Assembly: GCA_020726505.1 (NCBI GenBank)
Contig: JAHLEZ010000040.1
Location: 1 to 64,000 of the forward strand
Origin: Leptodontidium sp. MPI-SDFR-AT-0119
Lineage: Eukaryota; Ascomycota; Leotiomycetes; Helotiales; Leptodontidiaceae
DNA length: 64,000 nucleotides
Reading direction: 5' to 3'
Both the position numbers and the translations under genes were made by a program. The notes under the pieces were generated by a model that was not told the origin of the DNA, made no database searches, and saw only the letters and a program-made list of their open reading frames with translations. Each line of letters opens with the position of its first letter. Positions within the stretch are counted from its first letter, which is position 1. Positions 21,338-32,900 of this stretch are shown here, one piece after another.

Positions 21338-21661
21338 GCCAAATACGAAGAATGAAATCCAGAAACACGTTCCTTATGTTTGAAGGATTTTTTGACTTTT
21401 GGCGTTTTTACATCAGAGCATACACACACACACAGTGGTATGCATGTTAAGCCATCTAAGTCAAAGGTTCTGGAGCGGGAGTATCTCGAGCTAGCCAGCT
21501 ATTGAAGGGAATGTCAACAAGACCTTCTTCGTTCCCGAGGAAGCCATCAGAGAGTGATGCGAGCACCCGTAGTTATTTGACTATCATTGCAATTGCTCTT
21601 GACGACCTTCAAGCAAGAATCGTCCAAATATGGGAAGTTTCTGTCTTCTACCGAACTGCCT

Positions 21662-23740
21662 TCACTCAAACACAATATCAACCAGCTCACTCTCGTCTGC
21701 TGGCCACTTCTCACCATCCATAATCCCATGCACATATGCTGCTCCCACCACTCGATATCTCTCACCAACTTTCCGAGCAATCAAAGGCCTCGTAAGCCCT
21801 GCAATAAGAAGTACTTTGTCCCCTGCCTCAATACCTAGCATTCCCATCCCCATATATCCATTTTCGGTAGTGAAGAATCTAATATGTCTAGAGTATAACC
21901 AAATTAGGTGATTGAAAGCAAGGGCATCACTGCTTCTTCCCACACTCAACATTACATAGCTCTTCCTGTTCGTGTCTGTAATCTCAACGCCCTCCTGACC
22001 GATTTCTTTCAAAAACTCTTCCTCGAATATCTTGCTGGAGGCCTTTTGATCGTCAGCTAAATCTCCGTCCACACACGAGGACCCCAAGCGAAATGATTCT
22101 AGCCAGTGAGAGAACCCTTTGGAAACGTCGAATCCAGGGTACAAAACCCGTGGGCCTAGCAAACGATAGCTCTCGACAATCACGGTGCGGCTCAAAGCCT
22201 GGGCAATGGTTTCTCCCGTTGGGTACGGTGAGAGTTTGGACGCTACGCTCAACCAGGCTTCAAGAGCTTCGTGGACTGCAGTGCTTTCAAAATGCCATGT
22301 ATTTCCCTCTCGCACATGATTTTTGTTTTTGGCTTGCTCTGGTTTGTTTTCCCATACAAAGGCCTCTCGAGCACAGTACGTGAGGGTATCCAAGACGACT
22401 CCTTGCACGACTAACAAATTAGGACTCAGAGGTAAATCAATATCTTCATCAGGGAAATAAAATGAAGCGCGGCTATTACGACTAGTATTGAAATAATCCA
22501 TATTAAGAGGTAATGGGCGCAGGGCACTGCGTTCAGACACCGACCAGTCCGGAACCCAAGATGGAAGGCTGTCTCTAGCTCTACTATTCGAGCAATGCAG
22601 AAGTGCCGAAAGTGATTTATCATGTAGAATCGCGGCTCGCGTTGCTTCTGTCAGGACATCCTCAATAGATTTAGAATAATCCGGTGGTGGGACTGCGACC
22701 CGAAACTTCTGGAAGATTCCATGGAGACCGAACACAACATCTTTCGGATCGCTTGCCTTCAATTGAGCCCCTTCAATCAGCAAATCTGTGAACGTGACGC
22801 GTTCGATTCCATTGACATGGATTGCCTCCCAAATTTGGCGATAATTGGCTTGATAGGCCTGAAAGCAAGATGTATATGGTAAGTATGTCGGTTCCCCATT
22901 TGTCATCCGTTGGGTCGCGATAGATTGTACGCTCTCCAAGAGCCTCGAAAATACAATAACTTTTCCTCCGCATAGTGCTTGGGCATCTCGACTTAAGGTG
23001 TATTCCTGCACAGTCCATACGCGTTCGAACCATGATCGATCAGTAACAGATTTTACAAGCGATTCGGCCTCGGAATCGCTTCCACATCTCATCCGTTCCT
23101 CTTCTACAGCATTATCAGCATTTGCCACGAGTTGGAGTTGGGATGTATCGTATTTACTTTTCAATTTTCTTATCTCTCGCCAAAGATCTTTGTTCTGGCG
23201 AGAGGGAGGGCTACTCGAGACTTTTTCCTGAACATCGCTATACTTGTTGAGGAAGTCCATCACGAAGTCTGACTCCGAAGTGCTTTCCCCCAGCCAAATC
23301 CATGTCCGTTGTGCTTTCGAGTACACATCGCCCATCAAATTCACCTGGTGGCCACGCTCTTTTATTGAAGACTGATCAATACATATAGCATCGATCCACA
23401 GTACGTTCACCCTATATCTGCCTCGCAGCCGTCTGAGAGCAGCAACGCAGCTTTCGGAGACTAGCAACTCTTTCCCGTGACAAAAGACCGGCGTGTCATG
23501 AGGGGGCGGTCCCCACACATAGGAAAGAGCTTGATATGAAGGAGGATTGTCGAGACTGACAACTTTCAGCTTGATGTTGATGTCATCCTCAAAGCTGCCA
23601 GGCTGAAGGTACAGGAGCCTGATGGACGTCTCGTCCTCGAAAGCTGTATGCTCGTAGCGTGTTGGGGCGGACTTGGTGTTTTTGACCGAGACATGGCGTG
23701 ATAACCATCGTTGAAAGCGACCTTTCGAATTTAGAGACAT
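21662..23740 (-). CDS. HET-domain (heterokaryon incompatibility) protein
   Basis: It is a single long exon. I choose the start MSLNSKGRFQRWLSRHVSVK at 23740 rather than the upstream in-frame ATGs, whose extra 68 residues are hydrophobic and unlike the family; that gives 692 residues. The HET domain begins near residue 60: YQALSYVWG, VNVLWIDAICIDQSSIKERGHQV, YSKAQRTWIWLGE, then DRSWFERVWTVQEYTLSRDA. The C-terminal half resembles other HET proteins (DPKDVVFGLHGIF, LPSWVPDWS), with a final segment MGMGMLGIEAGDKVLLIAGLTRPLIAR. Such proteins mediate or modify non-self recognition and programmed cell death after hyphal fusion. No NACHT or WD repeats are present. The gene reads intact, in contrast to the neighbouring broken phosphotransferase. 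Confidence 0.93.
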   Translation of the reverse strand: MSLNSKGRFQRWLSRHVSVKNTKSAPTRYEHTAFEDETSIRLLYLQPGSFEDDINIKLKVVSLDNPPSYQALSYVWGPPPHDTPVFCHGKELLVSESCVAALRRLRGRYRVNVLWIDAICIDQSSIKERGHQVNLMGDVYSKAQRTWIWLGESTSESDFVMDFLNKYSDVQEKVSSSPPSRQNKDLWREIRKLKSKYDTSQLQLVANADNAVEEERMRCGSDSEAESLVKSVTDRSWFERVWTVQEYTLSRDAQALCGGKVIVFSRLLESVQSIATQRMTNGEPTYLPYTSCFQAYQANYRQIWEAIHVNGIERVTFTDLLIEGAQLKASDPKDVVFGLHGIFQKFRVAVPPPDYSKSIEDVLTEATRAAILHDKSLSALLHCSNSRARDSLPSWVPDWSVSERSALRPLPLNMDYFNTSRNSRASFYFPDEDIDLPLSPNLLVVQGVVLDTLTYCAREAFVWENKPEQAKNKNHVREGNTWHFESTAVHEALEAWLSVASKLSPYPTGETIAQALSRTVIVESYRLLGPRVLYPGFDVSKGFSHWLESFRLGSSCVDGDLADDQKASSKIFEEEFLKEIGQEGVEITDTNRKSYVMLSVGRSSDALAFNHLIWLYSRHIRFFTTENGYMGMGMLGIEAGDKVLLIAGLTRPLIARKVGERYRVVGAAYVHGIMDGEKWPADESELVDIVFE

Positions 23741-24175
23741 GATTTCGAAGAAGTGGTAAATTGAAAGAAAGAGGAAGTGGAGGGAAGGTTGCGAGAAAAT
23801 ATGGTGGGGCGGTAGAAGAAGGGCTGAGCAAGCCACAGCCAATGCCAACCACGCATTTCGGTGAGACTTAGGCTCAAAGGACTCCGAACGCCGCATCGCA
23901 AAGTACATAGCTTGTACATTAAAATACGCATAAGTAAAAGGCAAAGGACGCAGAATTACGCAGAACTACATGGATGGGGGATAATAAAATATCTTGGAGC
24001 ATTACGCGAATGTGACAAGTGGATGGACTGAGGTAAAGTTCGAGGAGATCGCATTGTGTCTCTATCCTTTCTCCCTCTACTCCATCATCCTACCCTTTTA
24101 TGTCAAACTCCAAACTCCAAGTGCTTTTCAATCAAAACCCAGGGTATCAATATCAACAATTTCGCGAACTCCCAC

Positions 24176-24712
24176 TCAGTTCGGTCGGCCCCAATTGAAC
24201 GCTGTTCCCACAGCCGCAATCGTCAGGCATATCAACAGCATAGCAACAACCCATTTCACCAACTCTTCCGTCTGTTCTGCCGGCGTCCCATCCATATCAA
24301 ACTGCCGCAGCAGTCTATCTATCTCCTGCTCATTCTGACGGTATAGCTCGTTGTAGGATGGCGGTGGAGGTTGTGTTGCATCCCCCTCGATTATCGTCAC
24401 GACAAACGGCTCGTCCTGGTATTGACCTCGAGAAGTTGACTGATCTGAGGTATTGGGACATTCATAGTTTGGCGGGAGTAGAGATACTCGTTGATGTGAT
24501 CGTAGGTAGTCGTACATTGGCTCATAGCCAGGTGGTTGGGATGGTGAGTGCTCATCGTCTGTGGGGTCGTCGTGATATGGTATTTGTGTAGAGATGGATA
24601 ACTGGGGAGGCAGAATGAGGTCGTTCATAGGTAAAGACAGAGGGAGAGGAGGTAATGTCTGCGCGAGTCGGGCGTGAGGTATTGAGGGATCGCGGTGATG
24701 TTGTTGTGGCAT
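24176..24712 (-). CDS. Tail-anchored protein with three PPxY motifs
   Basis: Starting at MPQQHHRDPSIPHARLAQ (24712) it gives 178 residues. Three PPxY-type motifs are visible: PPGYEPMY (~65), PPNYECP (~87) and PPPPSYNELY (~122). They are ligands for WW domains such as those of Rsp5/NEDD4 ubiquitin ligases. The extreme C-terminus has one hydrophobic helix (VVAMLLICLTIAAVGTAF) followed by NWGRPN, so the protein is probably tail-anchored with the motifs facing the cytosol. An in-frame ATG upstream (24808) adds a charged stretch and is less likely. By analogy with yeast PPxY membrane adaptors it might recruit a ubiquitin ligase to a membrane; that is inference. No named family is recognised. Confidence 0.65.
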   Translation of the reverse strand: MPQQHHRDPSIPHARLAQTLPPLPLSLPMNDLILPPQLSISTQIPYHDDPTDDEHSPSQPPGYEPMYDYLRSHQRVSLLPPNYECPNTSDQSTSRGQYQDEPFVVTIIEGDATQPPPPSYNELYRQNEQEIDRLLRQFDMDGTPAEQTEELVKWVVAMLLICLTIAAVGTAFNWGRPN

Positions 24713-27653
24713 GGCTGTTTCTTTCCTTCCCTCTCTCTCCTTTTCAGCCTCGCCAGCCTCGCGAATTTCCGTCTCACCGCCTTCGTCTGATCTCGGCTGA
24801 TCCCGCAACCAAAACCAACAGCTTCAATGGCAAATGCGACTGAAGATATACTCTGGATGATGATGAGTCGGTGTGGTTTGATTTGACGTTCATGAACAGA
24901 AATGGCGGTGGCAGCAGCCTATTGATACAACAGCTACGCCGTACAGTCATTGTTGGTTTTAAGTGGCTCAGACGAGACGGGAGCCCGCACCGACCAACGA
25001 ATCCCACAGCCCCGTTGTTGCAACAGGGTCTGCAGGGTGCGCTCTTTATCCCGTGCGTTTCATTCTGATTCTATTTATGCTTCAGGATGAACGGATCTTG
25101 GTTTGACGGTTCATGATTTGTTATCTGCAAAGCACATTTGCTAAATTGTGAGTTTTGCAAATATCATTCATTTATATTTATCAAGCTAGAGATTCACATA
25201 AGAACTTCATCTTGAATAGAGAGAACCTCAGAGTTACAAGTTTTTGTATCTGTGGGCTGGGGGGTCAGCCTTGGCTCGCAGCTGTACTGTTCCAGGCGGT
25301 GATACAGAAAGATGAGGTGCACATTGAAGGATGCTCAGCAATTGAAAATGCTTTGTTCAAAACGTTATTCAACTCCCTAAATACATTGAGACCTCTGCAA
25401 AGATCGGATGTGTCTGGATTCCCTCTTCCATCCCTTGAGTTTCATGCCGAAACGATTGAGAGGATGAACCCCACTAGTACCAAACTTGTCAAGCCCCCCT
25501 AGACTTCTCGCCAGTAACCCTTCAGCGACTTCAACCTTCCTTCCCAAAGTATATTCAAGACACAACGGACCGCATCACCTTAAAGAATCATAGAATTGGT
25601 GATGTCACATCGCAAGTTCTTCGACTTCTGTTATGCATCAATGGATGCCATTTAACTCCCAGAGCACTTAAAGCGGACCAAAGATTTTGCGGTTTCCAGG
25701 CATTGCAGCCGGGCCGGAAATGGTTGCGGATTTTATTGTTCTCCATCAAGCCTGTGACAAACACCCTCCCAAGCCAGAAAGGTCATCCATTTACTACTTC
25801 TTGAGCCAAATCGATGCTAGCGATCTAGCAAATACGTCCTTTTTCCGAAAGATTCATCGAATTTCTGTCCAGAGAAATTTAGATTGCTCATCACACAAAG
25901 CCAGAATATGTTTATTTTCGCCAAGCGATATGCTGACGATCGGAGAGATGCAAGTATGTCGCGAGATTCTATAACCTGATATCGGTCGAGGAAGTGTGGA
26001 TTTTGGCCCCTTGATAACATCACATCGTACCAAATCAAAGTAGCAAAATTCATCTACCAAAACACACAGTGGAAAGGGAGAATTTGCCGCAAGTCTCAAG
26101 GACCCCCCGGCTTCGAAGCCCACATTATGAATCCGATTTGACTTGCTCACCACATGCTAACAAGCCTTCTCATTGCCACAAAAAAAAACATATTCCTCGA
26201 TCCACTTGTATAACTTGACAAGAATGAGAATCTCCCTAGCCCCACCCCGTTTCGACAGGTCTGATTGCTTGAAAACCAGGACTCAGAAATAGAACCTACA
26301 AGCCAGGAAGTGTTCCAAAAAATTCTTAATTACGTCTACCGAAATCCTCGGTCTTTTTTGTCGTATTCACGATCTTTGCTTGAGCTTGAGTTGAATTTTG
26401 CGGCACCAACCAGGCGGCACTTTCAAGTGGCATAGGCGCATCTGATCGTAGCTCCTATTACCCTGCCCATTTCGGTTTTGTTAAGCATTATCCGTGTATT
26501 ACCCGTGGTCCTTTCTTGTGCTGCTTGTCAGCTCGCCTTATGTCCTAAGTCAATGTCTTGCATCCTCCGACAGAGTTCTCGGGCCAAATTTAGCGGACGA
26601 CTGTCTTCAGGCGCTGGAATTGAGCTCCAGTGGATTAAATTGGTTGCACCAAAGTACAAACTATTGCAACCCGTACTATCTCTCTTTTTGATTGTCTCAG
26701 AAAAGTTGGTACAGTAAATTGGAAGAGTGATTCAAGCTTTTTGTGGGGGCATAGCGACCTCACGAGCCATATTCCGGGACTTTTGCATTATTGGTCGCTT
26801 CGAAAGTGAACAAATCAGTTGGCAAACCAATCTTGAAACTGTTCAACGGAAAATTGGTGTGCTGAGTAAGTGATTCTGCTAACTTCAATGCAATTCTAGA
26901 TCAGAACTCTCTTATACCTTCAGAAAATATTAAGCGCTCAATAATTAGGTTGGCTACTTCATCGCTGAGTATCCCTCCATCTGGCTCGCCAAGCACCTTG
27001 CCTGACCCCGCCCCACTACCGTCACAATGAACATAGCTAAGCCACCACTTCTTTTGACAGTAAACTCTATCACCAGAAACAACCAAAACACCCACTGCCG
27101 GAACTTTTGGTTTCACAGTTCTTGAAATTCTTTCACGTTCAATTCCCACTTGTCCTGATAAACCCCCACACCCAAAATTCCAAGCGGGCGGTGGGTGTGA
27201 TGTCCTCTAGCAAGTCTACAATACATACCAATTGACGTCATTCTGCCTCGAAATTCTACAGTTTCCAAAGCCAAGGGACCTTGGAGAGCTCCAAAGAAGC
27301 TTTAAAAAAGCGATCAGGCGACGATAGCATGCAATTATATCAGTTGCGATATACGCTGATTGGTGGCTAAGACGAGGCTGGCTTGCTGTGCCCCGCGACA
27401 AGCCTGACAGAAAACCGCTTGGGCTTGGCCGGATACTCGGTACGACGATATGCATAAGATTTTCGGGAGATATAAGCCGGCTCGACTTCCGCTTGTCTTT
27501 TCAATATTTAAATACTTTGAGGCCCATGAGCAGCAATCCTGGGACGGGACGACCTGGAGTATCAATCAAAGAGGGAAACCTTCCTTTGGGACAAAATAAT
27601 CGTCTCACAGCGCAAGTTTATCAGAGCTACCCGTACCCGACATCTATCTCACC
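24713..27653. other. Gene-poor, possibly relic-bearing interval
   Basis: No intact gene is supported. A + strand frame at 26494-26691 starts with a plausible signal peptide (MYYPWSFLVLLVSSPYVLS) followed by SSDRVLGPNLADDCLQALEL, then loses frame; it may be a small-secreted-protein relic. The frames at 25155-25502 (+) and 25854-26153 (-) have no recognisable domain. A poly-A run lies near 26180. Confidence 0.3.
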
Positions 27654-28304
27654 ATGGTACCAACCAAAACATTCGCACTCAGCCTCACCAACAAAACTCA
27701 CACCAAAGCCACCCTGACACCCACTGACTCTCCAACACCCACCTACGAGCTCGATCTTAGCTGGTTCACCAAAGAACTCTTCACCAAATCCAACAAACCA
27801 AGTATCGTCCTTCGCTCTACATCCTCCCCCACCTCCTCCTCATCCCAACCCGGAAGCGAAACTTCAGGCCCAATAATAGGCATCTGCCTCCTCCCCTTCA
27901 TCTCCCTCTCCAACCCAATCCAACTATGTTTCGGGAACCCTGACTCCAAATCCGCAGTATGGGAAACAGTTCCCTGTCGTGAAGTCCTCATTTCCAACCG
28001 TTTCGAACTGACTCTCGACTTGGGAGGTCAGTTAGGTAGGAGGACGTTCGATTGGAAACGCACGCATGACGTTGAAGGTATGGGCCTGCTGAAGAGCGAG
28101 CTGGATTATCTGCATTTGAAGATGGTGGAGAGGGCGACGGGAAGGGTGCTAGCGAGGTTTAAGCATCATTTTTGGTATGGGATGAAGAGGGGGGTTTTGG
28201 AGATTGAGGACTATGAGGGGGGACCTGGCTGGGAGGTTGTGGTTGTGTTAAGTGGGATGGCAGTCTTGGAGTATTTGAGGAAGTTGTTTGGGTATTCGTT
28301 TTGA
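27654..28304 (+). CDS. Hypothetical 216-aa protein
   Basis: A single open exon runs from MVPTKTFALSLTNKTHTKA to a TGA at 28302-28304. No signal peptide is present. The sequence alternates beta-like segments (PIIGICLLPF, VWETVPCREVLISNRFELTLDL) with a charged part (DYLHLKMVERATGRVLARF) and ends in a hydrophobic stretch (WEVVVVLSGMAVLEYLRKLF). The pattern, a mixed beta fold closing on a hydrophobic C-terminal helix, brings tubby/LURP-like proteins to mind, but I cannot see a diagnostic motif. Codon use is normal for the window. I do not recognise the family with confidence. Confidence 0.65.
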   Translation: MVPTKTFALSLTNKTHTKATLTPTDSPTPTYELDLSWFTKELFTKSNKPSIVLRSTSSPTSSSSQPGSETSGPIIGICLLPFISLSNPIQLCFGNPDSKSAVWETVPCREVLISNRFELTLDLGGQLGRRTFDWKRTHDVEGMGLLKSELDYLHLKMVERATGRVLARFKHHFWYGMKRGVLEIEDYEGGPGWEVVVVLSGMAVLEYLRKLFGYSF

Positions 28305-28530
28305 GAGAAGGAGATTGCTTTGGATTTTGGATAGGTGTTTCTTGTGTTGTTTTGGCTCCTTGGCGTTTATACCCCCCTTGATACGGCCTTGGTTGAACTT
28401 TAGCCCTGTGTGAACCCATAACGTCTCTTCTCAATTAGTCTGGGGATTCTTTGAATCAACATAGGACATTTTTAATTATTCATTACCAAATATATAACAC
28501 CTGTGCTTTTCATCCCCATCTCACACGCGC

Positions 28531-29953
28531 TCAAGCATCATTAACCCCCGTAACCGCTCCACAATACCCATTCCCAACCGTATACCCCTCTCCGGGCTTA
28601 TACCCACCTCCAGTATTAACACCCAGCCCATAACTCCCCGGCGCCTTACACGTCCCCGGACTCAACAAAACAATCAAGCATTGCTGCCCAGCCGGCGCGA
28701 TCTCCTGGTACACATAACTCGCGCAATCCGGGTTGACGAAGCATGATGTGCAGCAATCTGTCGCCGTGGCTGCGTTGGTGTATGGGACGCTGGCGGGATC
28801 GGCGCTGCCGCTGCTGATGTGCACTTCCCAAATTCCTTCGTTGTTTACTCCGCCGGCGATATTTTCGGTTCGGCAGGCCGCGTAGGCTGTTGCGAGGGCT
28901 TGGGTTTCGGTTGCGGTTGCCTGAGCATCGATTAGCTATATTTGAGAGGAAATTGTGTATGGGAATTCACGTACGGTGGTAGTTGTTGTTGTGGAAGAGG
29001 TGTAAAATGTAGTAGTCGTCCCATCCGAGCTCAAATAAACGGTTGTGGTAGTTGAAGCTGCTCTAAATTAGCGAGATTTCCACACTCCTTTCTCTTCACC
29101 AAGAACTTACCATTTGGCACCGTGGTAGTGATTGTCTCATACTCAGTCACACCACTAGTAACCACTCCGGGTGGAAGCGTAACAGTCGCCTTTGTTCTCG
29201 CTGTTCTGGTAACATATCTAACGGAATACACCGTTACGACTTTATAGCAAGTAACGGAAGTCGGAAACAAGAACGTGAAAGACGATGAGGTCTTAGCGCC
29301 TTTCTTCGGCAGTGCTGGGCAGATTGAGAAAGTCCTTCGCTCGAGTGGGGAGGAAAGAGTTCGCTTGATCCGAGAAATTGGTGCTACTTGAACGTCCCGC
29401 TTCTTGCCTGCTCCTGGGAGGGTGGACTGCACGGGCTTGAAGCCAACTGGTGTGGCGAACTCGGTTACGACCAGAGTTAGTGTTGATGTGGTTGTGGAGG
29501 TGTCGATTTGAGTGCTTGTTGCTACTGCGGAGAATATTGTTACGATGGTTCCAGTGTACTCAGTTGCAGTGTATGTGTCCTGAGACTTGTCAGTAAAGCC
29601 CTCGGATGTTGAAAATAGCTTTCTCATACAGTAACTTGGGAGATCGTGTAAGTTGAAGGTTCCGTCACTGTCGTTGTAACAGTCACTGGTGGGGGCTTGA
29701 TCGTCACGGATGGAGTGAAGGTCTGTTGAGCAAATTAGCATACCGAAGATTCAGCGGTTGCGGGGATCATTACAGTTGTTTGAATTAATTGAACGGTATT
29801 GGTTGCAAACTTATTGGTGGTCTTCACAGACTTGACAGGAAAGAAGCCTTTCTGTGTATAGCAAACACCTTTGGTACTTGGAGATGGAGCTTGAGCAGAA
29901 GCTCCATCCCAGAGGAAAGTGAGAGAAGACAGAAGCAAGATTGAGGACTTCAT
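28531..29953 (-). CDS. Secreted Thr-rich wall protein with Cys-rich C-terminal domain
   Basis: The signal peptide MKSSILLLSSLTFLWDGASA starts at 29953. Exon 1 probably ends ...LIQTT at a GTAATG donor, giving a 51-nt intron with branch GCTAAT; reading on would hit a stop. Then come Thr-rich segments (VTTTVTEPSTYTIS, STTTSTLTLVVTEFATPVG) with several dibasic sites (GKKRD, IKR, ERR) that Kex2 could use. Further introns carry GTATGA, GTAAGT and GTACGT donors. After a poly-Thr stretch the last ~90 residues form a Cys-rich module (TDCCTSCFVNPDCASYVYQE, LIVLLSPGTC) ending GVNDA at 28531, resembling PAN/apple-like fungal modules. Probably extracellular or wall-attached and heavily O-glycosylated; no GPI signal is seen. 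Role unknown. Confidence 0.75.
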
Positions 29954-32900
29954 CTTGACCACTTAATTAATGAACCCAGTATGAAAGAGAGCAACGAATG
30001 GATGAGGGTTGAAGTCGGAAAAAAGGAAGAAATCGTAGCTGGGCTACACAAAGACTTTAAAAGCCGATTCTGCGCATCAACCCCGCTGTTGACCTTCTTG
30101 ACCTTGCAGAACTGAGGGTACCCTTTTTCTCTAAGACGGCACCAAAAATAGGCAGTAGAGCCATAACCAACCTATCATCGGATCTCGGTTCAGTAGTTGT
30201 TCGCCGGATCATGGCTCGGCTCTCATTATACCTGAAGCCAAGAAGCTTAAAAATGAGTAGCGCTGTGATCTCGTCTTCTAGCCCAGGTACCGGGCACTGA
30301 TCTGTGGAGACTCACTGCTCGAAAATGATGATGATCTACTGTGCTTGAGCTTTTAGCATTTGGATTTGCCTGAACAAGCTACTTCCCGTAGCAATAGTTC
30401 GGAATATTCGTTCGTTTAGATCTCTCCCAAACTTTCCCCACCTTGTCCTTGAAGACTGACCTGGAGGTGGGAGGCTCTGTCTGGCTCTTGGGTTGTTTGT
30501 GATACCAGAGAAGTTGATAATTTATTAACAAGCATTGATGCAAATAATTTCCAGATTGCGGCTTGCGTCCACGCAGTAGGTCTGTTCCGATGTCTGTGTC
30601 CAACAGCTGTACCTGCTTTGACAGACGGCTTCGCTTGCTCAATGCCCGCGCCGTGACAAACAAATCGATTAAGAATCACACCACCGCCATGGAAAATAAC
30701 GACACAGCACCCGCTGAAGCCTTTTCATGTTTCTGTTCACCTCGTATTTTTTGTAGCGTGGCCGTGGTTTGAGGATTTTCGTCTCTTGATATGGCGCCAC
30801 CTGCTTGGCAGGGGGTCTGACCTGCATTAGGCGACGAAGTCCAATTCTGCAGCGTGGGGAGTAACCCTGTTCAATTGGTCGCTTTGAAGCATAAATTGCC
30901 TTTCTTTTGTGCAATTTCCTTGATCTAGATTTTGGTTCCTTGGAAATCGCAAGGTAAATTGGATGCAGATGCTTGGGTACTCGTATCCAGCCGGGAGTCT
31001 GGGCATGTGGCTCTGGCAGCACTTTGAAGATTTCGGGTGTAAAGTCAGTTCTCTTGCAGGAAAGATTAAGCTGGTGTCCTCTCGGATCCAAGAGCAGGCT
31101 GTAGTAAATGAAGATGTTTTCCGATCGAGGGCTGATGCGCGTACCGTAATAGAAAATATTTGGCTTTTCTGCTCAGTTTTTCGGGGATGTATCTTTCAAG
31201 CACTCTCCATAGATGAAAACTTAGAGCCGAAATCGGAGGCGATGATTTGGATCGAAGATCATATCTTCTATTGCGCGAGTGGGCAAGCAAGGAACGAGTG
31301 CCAAGAAGAATGAGTCCTATTCTACCTTCCTGACTGATGTAAAGGTGTATCGCAGCGTTCACAGCCAGTGCTCTGCGGATCAGTTTCTCTGGCTGTAAAA
31401 AGTCGAAGTGGTCAGCTAACCGGGAACAGCACAAGAACAAAGGGAGCAGAATCCCGATGTAGATGGGGAAGTTAACCACAAATTATCCCAACAGACATGT
31501 GAAAACAACATGACGATAGAAAAGAAGAGCTGAAGCGAAAAATAGCATCGCAATCGAAACCTGCAAAGAACAGTATCTTGTTGAAAGAAGTTCTGGTGAT
31601 GGGGGAAACCAACCATCATGGAATGGAGTAAGGTGGCAAGACCTAGAAGACATTTTTGCCATCACTTTCCCAAGATAATTCTTTCAACCCCACCGTATGG
31701 AAAGTAAGTCACTGATCTTTGGTGAGGAACGCCACTGACGACTCCTCAAAGATAAAGATCCCTTCGGTTTCGCCATAAAATCTTCTGTCACATTCGAGGT
31801 TGTAGAGTTTCCGCACTTCCAACACCTGAGCTCTTGATTTTCCTATAGAAGTCAGTGGAAAAAGTCGAAGATGACGATAAACCATGAGAATCGATAAGAG
31901 TATCAGCTTACATGACAAACAAAGAGTCTCAGCGCCGCACAAGGCCCGGGCCGTCGTGAATCTTGTGGGGGTTATCCGCCCCTCAGCCTTTCACTCCTCT
32001 TTCCTTCCTTCCCAAATGACTGTTCTCCCCTTAAAACAATGGCAACACCATCACTCAACCATCCAAGACTCCATCCTCGGAGATCTCATACTTCTCTGGA
32101 AGGTGACAAGACAAAACGACAAAAACGTGGTAACAAGATCTTCGTCCACTCTGGATTCAGGGAAAGGTGCATACTCAAAATGCACGCCTCCTCGTCACCA
32201 CAAAGTGTCCCGTCTCCTCCACGGTACTTCCATACATTCGCAGCATTCTCTCCGTAGATTCTCACGGCACGGCTCCACAAAGACCCGTTCGTACGTGGTA
32301 AAGAGATCTATTTGAATGAAATAGGGAGGTCACAAACAACACACACTCACCCAGTCTCACTCTAGTCACTCCGCCGTTTATCGCCATCCCTTCAAGATAA
32401 CCTGCATGACAGGACCACGCAAAGACAACGGGAAAAAGCCACAAACTACCACCGAACCAGTTATTTTTCCAGAACCCTCCTTCGCATGATCACACTTCTA
32501 CCACCGCGAGGCCCGAGATTCTGAGAGGTGTGGTGTGGTGTGATTACTACCCCTCCAATTACTCGAAGCAGCCAACCAGACCTCGCCTCGCAAGCGACGA
32601 TCAGGGGAGGCGAGAAAAACAAAGGCACGGAGACCAGCACGTGCCAACACTCGGCTCGCCTCCCCTGACTCCCTCTCCTCCCCCTCATCCCATCTCCCAC
32701 GTCCACCTCTCACAACCACTGAAATTCTACCCCTCCAAAATCTCCAAAATAAGCGTAATCTTCACTCAGATGCCGATTCGCGTGTCTTGCATGCCAAGTC
32801 GCCCTTCTCTTATCTGCCTCTCTCTTCAGGAAGGTGTGACGATCCCTCACACTTGGCATTGCTTGGTACACAGGGATAGTATTCAGGAGCCGAAGCAAGG

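Noticed and set aside
23741..23944. 68-residue N-terminal extension of the HET protein
   Set aside because: The extension is hydrophobic and unlike HET proteins. The internal ATG at 23740 starts a typical N-terminus.
30669..31479. Basic protein gene on the minus strand
   Set aside because: Two frames are suggestive, but I found no splice pair joining them and no domain, so I left it as an uncalled interval.
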